Source: Actinomycetes bacterium | GTDB lineage: Bacteria > Actinomycetota > Acidimicrobiia > Acidimicrobiales > SZUA-35 | Assembly: GCA_024227975.1 (NCBI GenBank) | Contig: JAAETV010000385.1 | Coordinates: forward strand, 1 to 12,339 | Direction of reading: 5' to 3' | DNA length: 12,339 bases | In this document: piece by piece, positions 1 through 5,898 of the stretch | Position numbering within the stretch: the first letter of the stretch is position 1 | Layout of the letters: every line of letters starts with the position of its first letter | Made by a program: the position numbers and the translations under genes | Notes under the pieces: generated by a model | What the model was told of the DNA's origin: nothing | Seen by the model: the letters and a program-made list of their open reading frames with translations, nothing else | The model's database searches: none

Positions 1-1032
1 GTTCGTCAGGTCGAACCGGTTGAGGAGTACTACGAGCCCCCCAGCCGGACCGGGGTCTTCGTCATCATGTTGGCCGGCTTGTTGTTGCTGATGATCGGGC
101 TGGTGCTGTTCATCGCCAGGGCCATCTCCGATCCGACGACCCCCACCGAAGTAGACGTCATCACCGTAGCGGTCCCAACTGTTGTCGGTGAGTCTCAGCG
201 ATCCGCTACGAACCGGCTACTCGACGCTGGGTTCACGGTGAACCCTGTCTTTGCCGACAACGATGAATACCAGCAGGATGAGGTCTTCGCCCAGGATCCG
301 CCTTCTGGAACCGAGCTCGAACCCGGCAGCGAGGTCACCATTTCCATCGTGGCCGCGGCGGTGACGATCCCGGTACCGAGCGTGTTGAACCTGACCCGCG
401 ACGAGGCTGACACCCTGCTCACGAATCTGGGATTATCGGTCTCGATCAAACATGAGGAGAGCGACACGGTCGAGGAGGACCGGGTCATCGACCAGTCCTT
501 GGCCCCAGGCCAGGAGGTCAATGTCGGTGCCGATGTCACCCTCATCATCTCCACCGGACCATCCCAGGGAACCATCCCTGACCTCACCAATGTGGTCCTG
601 GCTGACGCCACGTTCCAGCTGGGTCAACTCGGCTTTGCCGGCGACGCGATCGACATCACCTACGAGAGCAGCATCGATGTGCCAGAGGGTGTGGTGATCC
701 GGACCGAGCCAGCTTCTGGAAGCCAGGTCGATCTGAGCGACCGGGTCAATGTGGTGGTGTCGAGCGGGGCCACCAATACCGAGGTTCCCCCCGTGGCTGG
801 CCTAGCTCAGGCTGCGGCCGAGCTCCAGTTGAGCGAGAAGAACCTGGTACCCATCGCCGTTCCGGTTGAAGTCGACGATCAGAGCCAGATCGGCAACGTG
901 ATCTCCCAGGCCCCCGAAGCGGGATCGGTCGTCGCTATCGGCACCGAGGTCACCATCCACGTTGGCGTGCCCCGCCAACAGGACACAACCACAACAACTA
1001 CTACCACCACCACCGCTGGCGGCAATGACTGA
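1..1032 (+). CDS. pknB: PknB-type Ser/Thr protein kinase, C-terminal part (TM + four PASTA domains), 5' truncated by window edge
   Basis: The frame is open from base 1, so the kinase domain lies upstream of the window. The visible 343 residues begin with a short acidic, Pro-rich juxtamembrane stretch, then one hydrophobic segment (about residues 18-39, GVFVIMLAGLLLLMIGLVLF), then four PASTA repeats (about 54-119, 121-186, 190-255 and 261-322). The tail is low complexity, with ten consecutive Thr followed by AGGND. PASTA modules of bacterial kinases face the cell exterior and bind muropeptides or lipid II, linking cell-wall state to phosphorylation of division and wall-synthesis proteins. The neighbours trpG and crgA support the PknB assignment, since this cluster is conserved in Actinobacteria. 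The Met at base 67 is inside the membrane segment and is not the true start. A PASTA-bearing penicillin-binding protein would be the alternative, but a single TM directly before four PASTA repeats at the C-terminus fits the kinase. The Thr tail is unusual and could be a spacer. Confidence 0.88.
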   Translation, partial: VRQVEPVEEYYEPPSRTGVFVIMLAGLLLLMIGLVLFIARAISDPTTPTEVDVITVAVPTVVGESQRSATNRLLDAGFTVNPVFADNDEYQQDEVFAQDPPSGTELEPGSEVTISIVAAAVTIPVPSVLNLTRDEADTLLTNLGLSVSIKHEESDTVEEDRVIDQSLAPGQEVNVGADVTLIISTGPSQGTIPDLTNVVLADATFQLGQLGFAGDAIDITYESSIDVPEGVVIRTEPASGSQVDLSDRVNVVVSSGATNTEVPPVAGLAQAAAELQLSEKNLVPIAVPVEVDDQSQIGNVISQAPEAGSVVAIGTEVTIHVGVPRQQDTTTTTTTTTTAGGND

Positions 1033-1041
1033 CGTGTTGCC
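1021..1041. terminator. Small hairpin between convergent pknB and trpG
   Basis: GGCAAT (1021-1026) pairs with GTTGCC (1036-1041): five Watson-Crick pairs plus one U-G, with a 9-nt loop holding the pknB stop codon. It abuts the trpG stop. The two genes end only 9 bp apart, so a shared bidirectional terminator is plausible. The stem is short and there is no U-tract. Confidence 0.3.
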
Positions 1042-1629
1042 TTAGGGGACCGCAATCGAGCGAGCGAGGAAGTTCTTCAAGAGATCCATCCCGCCCACGG
1101 TCAGAATCGACTCGGGGTGGAACTGGACTCCTTCGACGTCGAGTTCTCGATGTCTCAGGCCCATGATCAGCCCGGTCCGGGTCTCGGCCGTGATCTCCAG
1201 ACAGTCCGGCACGGTCTCTCGTTCCACGATCAGGGAGTGATAGCGGGTGGCCTCCAAGGGGCGGGGCAGGTCAGCGAAGACACCGGCGCCCTGATGGCTG
1301 ATGACCGAGGTCTTTCCATGCATCAACTCGGGGGCCCGGATCACATTCCCCCCGTAGAGCTGACCGATGCACTGGTGACCGAGGCACACCCCGAGTACCG
1401 GCCGGCGTCCGGCAAAATGTTCGATCACCGTCATGGACAACCCAGCAGCGTCGGGGGTGCCAGGCCCTGGCGACACCAGCACGGCGTCGGGATCGATAGC
1501 GGCCAGCTCGTCGAGGGTCTTGGCATCGTTGCGAACCACGATCGGCTCCGCCCCGAGCTCCCCCAGATACTGGACGAGGATGTAGACGAACGAATCGTAG
1601 TTGTCGAGCACCAACAGACGAGGCTTCAC
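1042..1629 (-). CDS. trpG: Glutamine amidotransferase subunit of anthranilate / aminodeoxychorismate synthase (class I GATase)
   Basis: This 195-residue protein has the normal length and layout of TrpG/PabA. The N-terminal [18 protein letters not shown] is the family signature. The oxyanion-loop SPGPGTP lies at about 53-59, the nucleophile elbow GVCLGHQ gives Cys82, and FHPES supplies His171 and Glu173, completing the catalytic triad. It hydrolyses glutamine and passes ammonia to a chorismate-binding partner (TrpE or PabB), which is not in this window. A single amphibolic TrpG/PabA often serves both tryptophan and folate synthesis, and the sequence alone does not separate the two. The start is GTG, chosen because it places the conserved DNYDSF motif at the usual distance from the N-terminus; no clear Shine-Dalgarno precedes it. 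It is divergent from crgA and convergent with the kinase, the same relative arrangement as in mycobacteria. Confidence 0.93.
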   Translation of the reverse strand: MKPRLLVLDNYDSFVYILVQYLGELGAEPIVVRNDAKTLDELAAIDPDAVLVSPGPGTPDAAGLSMTVIEHFAGRRPVLGVCLGHQCIGQLYGGNVIRAPELMHGKTSVISHQGAGVFADLPRPLEATRYHSLIVERETVPDCLEITAETRTGLIMGLRHRELDVEGVQFHPESILTVGGMDLLKNFLARSIAVP

Positions 1630-1697
1630 CGAACGGAGGCTAGCGGCCCGAATTGGGGCGGGCCCCTGGATTCTCAGCTGGACGTCTCGTCTGACGG

Positions 1698-1703
1698 TAT
1701 GGT
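1698..1703 (+). promoter_or_regulatory. Possible -10 box for a leaderless crgA transcript
   Basis: TATGGT fits the actinobacterial TANNNT -10 pattern and ends 6 nt before the GTG start at 1710, so transcription could begin at or next to the start codon. No convincing -35 hexamer or Shine-Dalgarno is visible. This is inferred from spacing only. Confidence 0.3.
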
Positions 1704-1709
1704 GACAGT

Positions 1710-1976
1710 GTGGTGCGCCAAGACAAGTCCAGAACAGGTCGGGTGACCCCCAAGGGCGAGCGATCGACCCAGGGTGTCAGTAGGGAGCCGGTGAAGGTTG
1801 GGAGTCGCTTCTCCCATCTGGTCCCGATCCTGATGTTCGCCCTGATGGGTGTTGGCCTCATGGTCATCCTTGCCAACTATGTGGTCGTTGGCTTTGGAGC
1901 ACCATCGAACTGGTACCTGTTGGGTGGACTTGGCTTGATACTGGGTGGCATCGTTGTTGCCACCCAGTACCAGTAA
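1710..1976 (+). CDS. crgA: Cell division protein CrgA
   Basis: This 88-residue protein has the CrgA layout. A basic hydrophilic N-terminus (about 1-36, rich in Lys, Arg, Ser and Thr) is followed by a membrane segment at about 37-60 (starting [18 protein letters not shown]), a short loop with NWYL, and a second segment at about 68-84 ending in QYQ. CrgA is a small two-helix membrane protein of Actinobacteria that associates with FtsZ, FtsI and other divisome parts and coordinates septation with wall synthesis. The position beside trpG and a PASTA kinase is its canonical location, which strengthens the call. The start is GTG, with a second GTG codon directly after it; neither has a Shine-Dalgarno, so a leaderless message is likely. 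The last codons form one arm of a strong inverted repeat. The DUF881 gene found between crgA and trpG in Mycobacterium tuberculosis (Rv0012) is absent here. Confidence 0.92.
   Translation: MVRQDKSRTGRVTPKGERSTQGVSREPVKVGSRFSHLVPILMFALMGVGLMVILANYVVVGFGAPSNWYLLGGLGLILGGIVVATQYQ
1939..1969 (+). terminator. Strong hairpin in the last crgA codons (12-bp perfect stem)
   Basis: TACTGGGTGGCA (1939-1950) and TGCCACCCAGTA (1958-1969) are perfect reverse complements separated by a 7-nt loop. The structure lies within the coding sequence, ending 4 nt before the stop codon, and is followed at once by a second hairpin. There is no U-tract, as is common in high-GC Actinobacteria. It could act in termination, mRNA 3'-end protection, or both. 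Confidence 0.6.
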
Positions 1977-2001
1977 CAGCAACAAGCGAGTCGCTGTTAC
2001 T
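1972..2001 (+). terminator. Second hairpin overlapping the crgA stop codon (9-bp perfect stem)
   Basis: AGTAACAGC (1972-1980) pairs perfectly with GCTGTTACT (1993-2001) around a 12-nt loop. The crgA stop codon TAA (1974-1976) lies inside the left arm. With the upstream 12-bp hairpin it forms a tandem structure 2 nt apart, best read as the crgA terminator. Confidence 0.55.
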
Positions 2002-2016
2002 CACAGCTTTCCCACA

Positions 2017-2033
2017 GCCTGTTGAATACTGTC
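2017..2033 (+). repeat. Copy 1 of a 17-bp near-identical direct repeat
   Basis: GCCTGTTGAATACTGTC matches GCCTGTGGAATACTGTC at 2287-2303 in 16 of 17 positions, in direct orientation, 270 bp apart. This copy is intergenic; the other is inside a coding sequence. Confidence 0.6.
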
Positions 2034-2167
2034 CGGGATATGTTGTTACAAGCAGTGACATCATACCCACTGGTTGGCAGGCCTCGAGCGGTAGCAGTAC
2101 CCGGTACATGGTTATCCTCAAGCTGTGGACGGAGGTTGGTGCTCTGACAACGAGATTCCCGGTTCTT

Positions 2168-2176
2168 TGTGGACAA
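2168..2176 (-). promoter_or_regulatory. Perfect DnaA box (TTGTCCACA)
   Basis: The minus strand reads TTGTCCACA, the consensus DnaA box of high-GC Actinobacteria. It lies in a convergent gap, so it is unlikely to be a simple promoter operator. Binding has not been tested. Confidence 0.45.
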
Positions 2177-2201
2177 GCCCAGCTGTTGGACGTGCTGACA
2201 G

Positions 2202-2216
2202 GGGGATTCTTTCCCC
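2202..2216 (-). terminator. Weak hairpin downstream of the zinc-ribbon gene
   Basis: GGGGA (2202-2206) pairs with TCCCC (2212-2216) over a 5-nt loop, 16 bp past the stop codon of the minus-strand gene. The stem is only 5 bp but GC-rich, and next to it is the palindrome CCCCGGGG. It is a candidate terminator for the thiolase unit. Confidence 0.25.
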
Positions 2217-2231
2217 GGGGGTGAGCGGTGG

Positions 2232-2654
2232 CTACAAGTCCTCTGGAGCGGTCATCAGCTCCATCTCGTCGGCACAATGACGAGGAGCCTGTGGAATACT
2301 GTCGTTGGCCAAAGTCATCCGCAGCTCTGTTCCACAGGTCGGGCAACGGTAGACGAGCTTCACCCGACGGAGCTCTCCAGGAGGTGGTACTTGGGGGATC
2401 GGACGGACGAAGGCGCCCAGGATGGCAGTCCCAGCGGCCAAGATGACATAAGCCAGCGCAACACCGATCACGGCTCGGACCATGGGCACACCGAGGGCCA
2501 GCAGAACCACCAGGGCCACAACAGCCAGGAGCTGGATCGAGCGCTTGCGGCGAGACTGGATAGTGGCATCGCGCGATCGGGCCGAAGAATCGACAGGCCG
2601 ATCATCGGGATCGATCCCCTCCGGCCGGTCTGTGGTTGGCTCGAAATCGCTCAT
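2232..2654 (-). CDS. Uncharacterised membrane protein with C-terminal zinc-ribbon-like motif
   Basis: I do not recognise a named family for this 140-residue protein. Residues 1-38 are hydrophilic, first acidic then strongly basic (QSRRKR at 33-38). Two hydrophobic stretches follow (about 41-57 and 61-82). A Pro-rich linker (VRPIPQVPPPGE) leads to a C-terminal domain with CPTCG (Cys104, Cys107) and PRHC (His126, Cys127), a plausible four-ligand zinc site. The basic patch before the first helix suggests both ends face the cytoplasm, putting the zinc domain inside. It starts 17 bp after the thiolase stop on the same strand, so the two are probably co-transcribed. A role linked to acyl-CoA metabolism is suggested only by that spacing. 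The codons for DSIPQA overlap copy 2 of the 17-bp repeat. ATG is the only reasonable start; no strong Shine-Dalgarno is visible. Confidence 0.75.
   Translation of the reverse strand: MSDFEPTTDRPEGIDPDDRPVDSSARSRDATIQSRRKRSIQLLAVVALVVLLALGVPMVRAVIGVALAYVILAAGTAILGAFVRPIPQVPPPGELRRVKLVYRCPTCGTELRMTLANDSIPQAPRHCADEMELMTAPEDL
2287..2303 (+). repeat. Copy 2 of the 17-bp near-identical direct repeat, inside the zinc-ribbon gene
   Basis: GCCTGTGGAATACTGTC differs from the copy at 2017-2033 at one base (G for T). Here it encodes, on the minus strand, part of DSIPQAP in the zinc-ribbon domain. Confidence 0.6.
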
Positions 2655-2671
2655 TGTTCGTCCCGCCCCAC

Positions 2672-3865
2672 CTAGTCGAGTCGCTCAATGATGGTGGCAT
2701 TGGCCATTCCCCCACCTTCGCACATGGTCTGGAGTCCGTAGCGGCCCCCCGTTCGCTCCAGCTCATTGACCATGGTCGTCATCAGGCGCGCCCCCGAGCA
2801 GCCAAGGGGATGGCCGAGGGCGATGGCACCCCCGTTTGGGTTGACCTTCTCCATGTCGGGCTCGTGCTCGGCCGCCCAGGCCAGGACCACTGAGGCGAAC
2901 GCCTCGTTGACCTCGAAGATGTCGATGTCGTTCATACTGAGCCCGGCCCGCCCCAACACCTTGGTCGTGGCCGGGATCGGTCCCTTGAGCATCGTGACGG
3001 GATCGACACCGGCCACGGCGAAACTGTGGAAACGGGCCCGAGGTCGACAGCCGAGCTCAGTCGCTTTCGACTCGCTCATGATCAACAAGCCGGCTGCACC
3101 GTCGGTGATCTGGGAGCTGTTGCCAGCTGTCACCTTGCCGTCGGGGCGGAACGCCGGCTTCAATGAGCCAAGCGACTCCATCGAGCTCTCCCTGATCCCC
3201 CCGTCGGCGGTAACCAGATTCCTGGTGACCACCACCCGACCGGCCTCCCGGTCGAGGAGGCGCTCCTCCACCGGGAGGATCTCGGCCTTGAAGCGGCCCT
3301 CGTCGCGGGCCCGGGCCGCCCTCTGCTGGCTACGCAGAGCGAGCTGGTCGAGATCGTGTCGACTCAGCCCCCACTCATCGGCGATCATCTCGGCCCCAAT
3401 ACCTTGAGGCTGGAGGCCACCCACATCGGTGTAGCGATCTTGCATGGGTTGGGGGAAGGGTTGGCCGACATCCTTGACCAGCACGGTGGAACCCATCGGA
3501 ACCAGGCTCATGACCTCGACGCCGGCCGCGATCACCACGTCGTAGGCCCCGGCCATGACCCCCTGAGCGGCGAAGTGGGCTGACTGCTGCGACGATCCGC
3601 ACTGACGGTCGACCGTCGTCGACGGGACCGACTCTGGCCAACCGGCGCTGAGCACTGCATTGCGGCCGACGTTCACACTCTGGGCCCCGACCTGCATCAC
3701 ACAACCCATGATGACGTCGTCGACCAATCCCGGATCGAGGTCATTTCGAACGGCCAGGGCATCCAGTACTTCGCCGGCAAGCTCAGCCGGATGCCATCCC
3801 GACAGTTGCCCGTTTCGCTTGCCCATCGGGGTGCGAAGGGCATCGACGATGACGGCATTCTCCAT
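2672..3865 (-). CDS. Acetyl-CoA C-acyltransferase (thiolase)
   Basis: This is a full-length thiolase (397 residues from the chosen ATG). The acylated nucleophile is Cys89 in VDRQCGSSQQS. The second half carries NEAFA, GGAIALGHPLGCSGAR with His352, and CEGGG with Cys382, so all catalytic residues are present. Family enzymes cleave 3-ketoacyl-CoA with free CoA to release acetyl-CoA (or propionyl-CoA from branched substrates), or run in reverse to condense acetyl-CoA. The RQCGSSQQ form of the active-site loop is shared with degradative actinobacterial thiolases, including the FadA5 type, which favours a catabolic role. A GTG sits directly before the ATG; the ATG is preferred because AGGTGA is 7 nt upstream (core to start) and it puts the nucleophile at the classic position 89. 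It is divergent from an acyl-CoA synthetase and heads a two-gene unit with the zinc-ribbon protein. Substrate chain length cannot be read from the sequence. Confidence 0.93.
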   Translation of the reverse strand: MENAVIVDALRTPMGKRNGQLSGWHPAELAGEVLDALAVRNDLDPGLVDDVIMGCVMQVGAQSVNVGRNAVLSAGWPESVPSTTVDRQCGSSQQSAHFAAQGVMAGAYDVVIAAGVEVMSLVPMGSTVLVKDVGQPFPQPMQDRYTDVGGLQPQGIGAEMIADEWGLSRHDLDQLALRSQQRAARARDEGRFKAEILPVEERLLDREAGRVVVTRNLVTADGGIRESSMESLGSLKPAFRPDGKVTAGNSSQITDGAAGLLIMSESKATELGCRPRARFHSFAVAGVDPVTMLKGPIPATTKVLGRAGLSMNDIDIFEVNEAFASVVLAWAAEHEPDMEKVNPNGGAIALGHPLGCSGARLMTTMVNELERTGGRYGLQTMCEGGGMANATIIERLD

Positions 3866-3869
3866 CACT

Positions 3870-3875
3870 TCACCT
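3870..3875 (-). promoter_or_regulatory. Ribosome binding site deciding the thiolase start
   Basis: The minus strand reads AGGTGA, with its AGG core 7 nt before ATG at 3865 but only 4 nt before the in-frame GTG at 3868. The spacing favours ATG. Confidence 0.5.
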
Positions 3876-3933
3876 GTTTCTCGAGATGCCCCCGTCCGGG
3901 TGGTCCAAGGGTGGTGGCCCCGAAACCCTAGTC

Positions 3934-3948
3934 CTCGGCCGAGCTCGG
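3934..3948. promoter_or_regulatory. Two overlapping 10-bp palindromes between divergent thiolase and acyl-CoA synthetase genes
   Basis: CTCGGCCGAG (3934-3943) and CCGAGCTCGG (3939-3948) are both perfect palindromes sharing 5 bases. They sit in the 179-bp divergent promoter region. An adjacent GGACC-gaa-GGTCC repeat follows at 3953-3965. A regulator site is possible, but GC-rich palindromes also occur by chance in such DNA. No clear -10/-35 pair was found. Confidence 0.22.
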
Positions 3949-4034
3949 AGTCGGACCGAAGGTCCCTGCCAGCGGGTGGAATCGGCCCTGTAGCCTGGTT
4001 GGACAGGCTGGGCTGTGCCCACTGTCACCGCGAA

Positions 4035-4040
4035 AGAGGA
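4035..4040 (+). promoter_or_regulatory. Ribosome binding site deciding the acyl-CoA synthetase start
   Basis: AGAGGA ends 4 nt before ATG at 4045. The in-frame GTG at 4015 has no comparable site and adds ten residues not expected in the family, so 4045 is the preferred start. Confidence 0.55.
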
Positions 4041-4044
4041 CACC

Positions 4045-5835
4045 ATGACTACAACGGCAGAAATCGACGCCATCGTCGAGGGCCAGACTGTGCCCAAGCT
4101 CTTCCTCAGGACCCTGGCCGAGCACTCAGAGCTGGTCGCTCTGCGGTGGAAGGATGATGACGACGCATGGCATGAGATGACGTTTGCTGAGTTCGGCGAC
4201 AAAGTGGCTCGAGCGGCTGCTGGTCTCCGTGCCATCGGAATCGGGGCCGGCGACCGGGTCTTGCTGATGATCCGCAACCGTCCCGAGTTCCACGTGCTCG
4301 ACACCGCCACCCTGTTCCTGGGGGCGACCGCGGTCTCGATCTACAACAGCTCTTCACCCGAGCAGATCGAATACCTGGCCAACGATGCCGCGGCCAAGAT
4401 GGCCATTGCTGAGGACCGTGGCTTCTACGAAAGCATTGCCAAGGTCGGGCCCTCCATCCCGAGCCTGGCCACTATCGCCGTCATCGACGAGGCCGACCTG
4501 GGTGATGTCAGCTACGCCGAGTTGATCGCAAACGAACCCGTAGATCTGGCCCAAGAGGCGGAGACAGTCCAGCCCAGCGATATGGCCACCCTGATCTACA
4601 CGTCGGGTACGACCGGCCCCTCGAAGGGGGTCATGATCGACCACTACAATGTGTGCTGGACCCTGGAGTCCCTCCGCCAAGCCTTCGATATCGATGACTT
4701 GGCGGGCAAGCGGCTGGTCAGCTACCTGCCGATGGCTCACATCGCCGAGCGCATGGTCAGCCACTACGAGTCCCTGGCCTTCGGCGTCGAAGTGACATGC
4801 TGTCCTGATCCGACCCTGTTCGCCGCCTACGCCGGCGAAGTCCACCCCCACGTCATGTTCGGGGTGCCTCGGGTATGGGAGAAGATCTACGGCGGAATCC
4901 AAGCTGCACTGGCCGCTGATCCGGAGAAGGAGAAGGCGGTTGGCGAGGCGGTCGTGGCGGCAGGCCCGATCAGTGAGAAGATGACCTGGGGCACGGCAAC
5001 CCCGGAAGAGATCGAGACCTATGAGTTTCTCGACGCCGTCGCCTTCTCGACCATCCGTGGCCTTGTCGGGCTCGATCAGCTGCTAGTGGCCATCACTGGC
5101 GCCGCCCCCATCCCGGCTGAGCTGTTGGCCTGGTTCCGAACGATAGGGGTACCCCTTTCGGAGATATACGGCCTGTCCGAGACCACTGGCCCGATGACGT
5201 GGGCTGCCTACAAGGTCAAGCCTGGCTACGTCGGTGTTGCCTGCCCCGGGGTCGAGGTGAAGCTGGCCGAAGACGGTGAGGTGCTGTGTCGAGGGGGCAA
5301 TGTCTTCCAGGGCTACCTCAACCAACCGGAGCAGACAGCTGAGGTATTGGTGGACGGCTGGTTCCACTCCGGAGACATCGGTGAGATCGACGACGACGGC
5401 TATGTGAAGATCGTCGACCGCAAGAAGGAACTGATCGTCACCGCCGGGGGCAAGAACCTGTCCCCGGCCAACCTCGAAGCGGCGCTCAAGACGATCCCCC
5501 TCGTCGGCCAGGCCATCGCCATCGGCGATCGGCGCCCCTTTGTGTCGGCCCTGGTCGTACTCGACCCCGACATCGCTCCCCAATGGGCGGCCAACAACGA
5601 CATCGAGTTCACCTCACTGGAGGATCTAGCCAAGAACCCTGTCGTCGTCTCGGAGATCGAGTCAGATCTGACCGGGGTGATGGCTGGATTCAACAACGCC
5701 GAGCGGGTCAAGAAGGTCAAGATCATGGGGGAGGAGTGGATGCCAGACAGCGAGCTACTGACTCCGACCTCCAAGCTCAAGCGGCGCGGGATCCACGCTC
5801 ACTTCGAGGCCGAGATCGAAGCTCTGTATTCCTGA
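4045..5835 (+). CDS. Long-chain-type acyl-CoA synthetase (AMP-forming)
   Basis: This 596-residue ANL-superfamily ligase activates a carboxylic acid to an acyl-adenylate with ATP and then transfers it to CoA. The phosphate-binding loop LIYTSGTTGPSKG lies at residues 183-195 and is followed by the long-chain-synthetase pattern YLPMAHIAERM. Then come YGLSETTG (adenine/ribose contact and the Glu gate), WFHSGDIG (ribose-binding Asp), DRKKELIVTAGGKNLSP (hinge and CoA-side motif) and TPTSKLKRR near the end, whose first Lys (about 577) is the expected catalytic lysine. Length and the MAHIAER motif match the long-chain (FadD15/FACS) branch rather than short-chain acetyl-CoA synthetase. There is no signal peptide; it is probably cytosolic or loosely membrane associated. 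It is divergent from the thiolase and convergent with a crotonase gene, so it likely supplies the CoA ester used by these neighbours. Real chain-length preference is unknown. Confidence 0.93.
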   Translation: MTTTAEIDAIVEGQTVPKLFLRTLAEHSELVALRWKDDDDAWHEMTFAEFGDKVARAAAGLRAIGIGAGDRVLLMIRNRPEFHVLDTATLFLGATAVSIYNSSSPEQIEYLANDAAAKMAIAEDRGFYESIAKVGPSIPSLATIAVIDEADLGDVSYAELIANEPVDLAQEAETVQPSDMATLIYTSGTTGPSKGVMIDHYNVCWTLESLRQAFDIDDLAGKRLVSYLPMAHIAERMVSHYESLAFGVEVTCCPDPTLFAAYAGEVHPHVMFGVPRVWEKIYGGIQAALAADPEKEKAVGEAVVAAGPISEKMTWGTATPEEIETYEFLDAVAFSTIRGLVGLDQLLVAITGAAPIPAELLAWFRTIGVPLSEIYGLSETTGPMTWAAYKVKPGYVGVACPGVEVKLAEDGEVLCRGGNVFQGYLNQPEQTAEVLVDGWFHSGDIGEIDDDGYVKIVDRKKELIVTAGGKNLSPANLEAALKTIPLVGQAIAIGDRRPFVSALVVLDPDIAPQWAANNDIEFTSLEDLAKNPVVVSEIESDLTGVMAGFNNAERVKKVKIMGEEWMPDSELLTPTSKLKRRGIHAHFEAEIEALYS

Positions 5836-5856
5836 ACAACCGGGATCAGCGCTAGC

Positions 5857-5898
5857 ACTGGCAGGACCGCGGCAAGTGAAGTCAGCGGTTCTGCCAGT
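5857..5898. terminator. Bidirectional hairpin between acyl-CoA synthetase and crotonase genes (14-bp stem, one G-U)
   Basis: ACTGGCAGGACCGC (5857-5870) pairs with GCGGTTCTGCCAGT (5885-5898) with a single G-U pair and a 14-nt loop. The right arm is the last codons of the minus-strand crotonase gene (DWQNR), and its stop codon lies in the loop. The 5836-5881 gap separates two convergent genes, so the structure can serve both. No U-tract follows in either direction. Confidence 0.6.

Larger units (their letters stand above)
2002..2231. other. Convergent intergenic region with DnaA-box-like sites
   Basis: This is the longest non-coding stretch in the window and lies between two gene 3' ends (crgA and the zinc-ribbon gene), so no promoter is expected. 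It holds a perfect actinobacterial DnaA box TTGTCCACA on the minus strand (2168-2176) and an 8/9 match to TTATCCACA on the plus strand (TTATCCTCA, 2112-2120). Weaker 7/9 matches occur at 2008-2016 and 2124-2132. A TTGTTACAA palindrome sits at 2043-2051. It also carries one copy of a 17-bp repeat. It may be a DnaA-binding or titration locus or part of an origin region. No gene was seen in it. Confidence 0.4.

Noticed and set aside
982..1014. ACA/ACC/ACT-rich tract as a microsatellite or CRISPR-like repeat
   Set aside because: It is the in-frame poly-Thr tail of the PASTA kinase, with no spacers or regular repeat units.
2017..2303. The 17-bp repeat pair as att sites of an integrated element
   Set aside because: Only 270 bp separate the copies and there is no integrase, tRNA or mobile gene in the window.
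1864..2346. Minus-strand open frame of 160 codons across the crgA-zinc-ribbon gap
   Set aside because: It runs through the crgA hairpins and antisense to crgA, overlaps the zinc-ribbon gene in another frame, and its translation has no recognisable domain.
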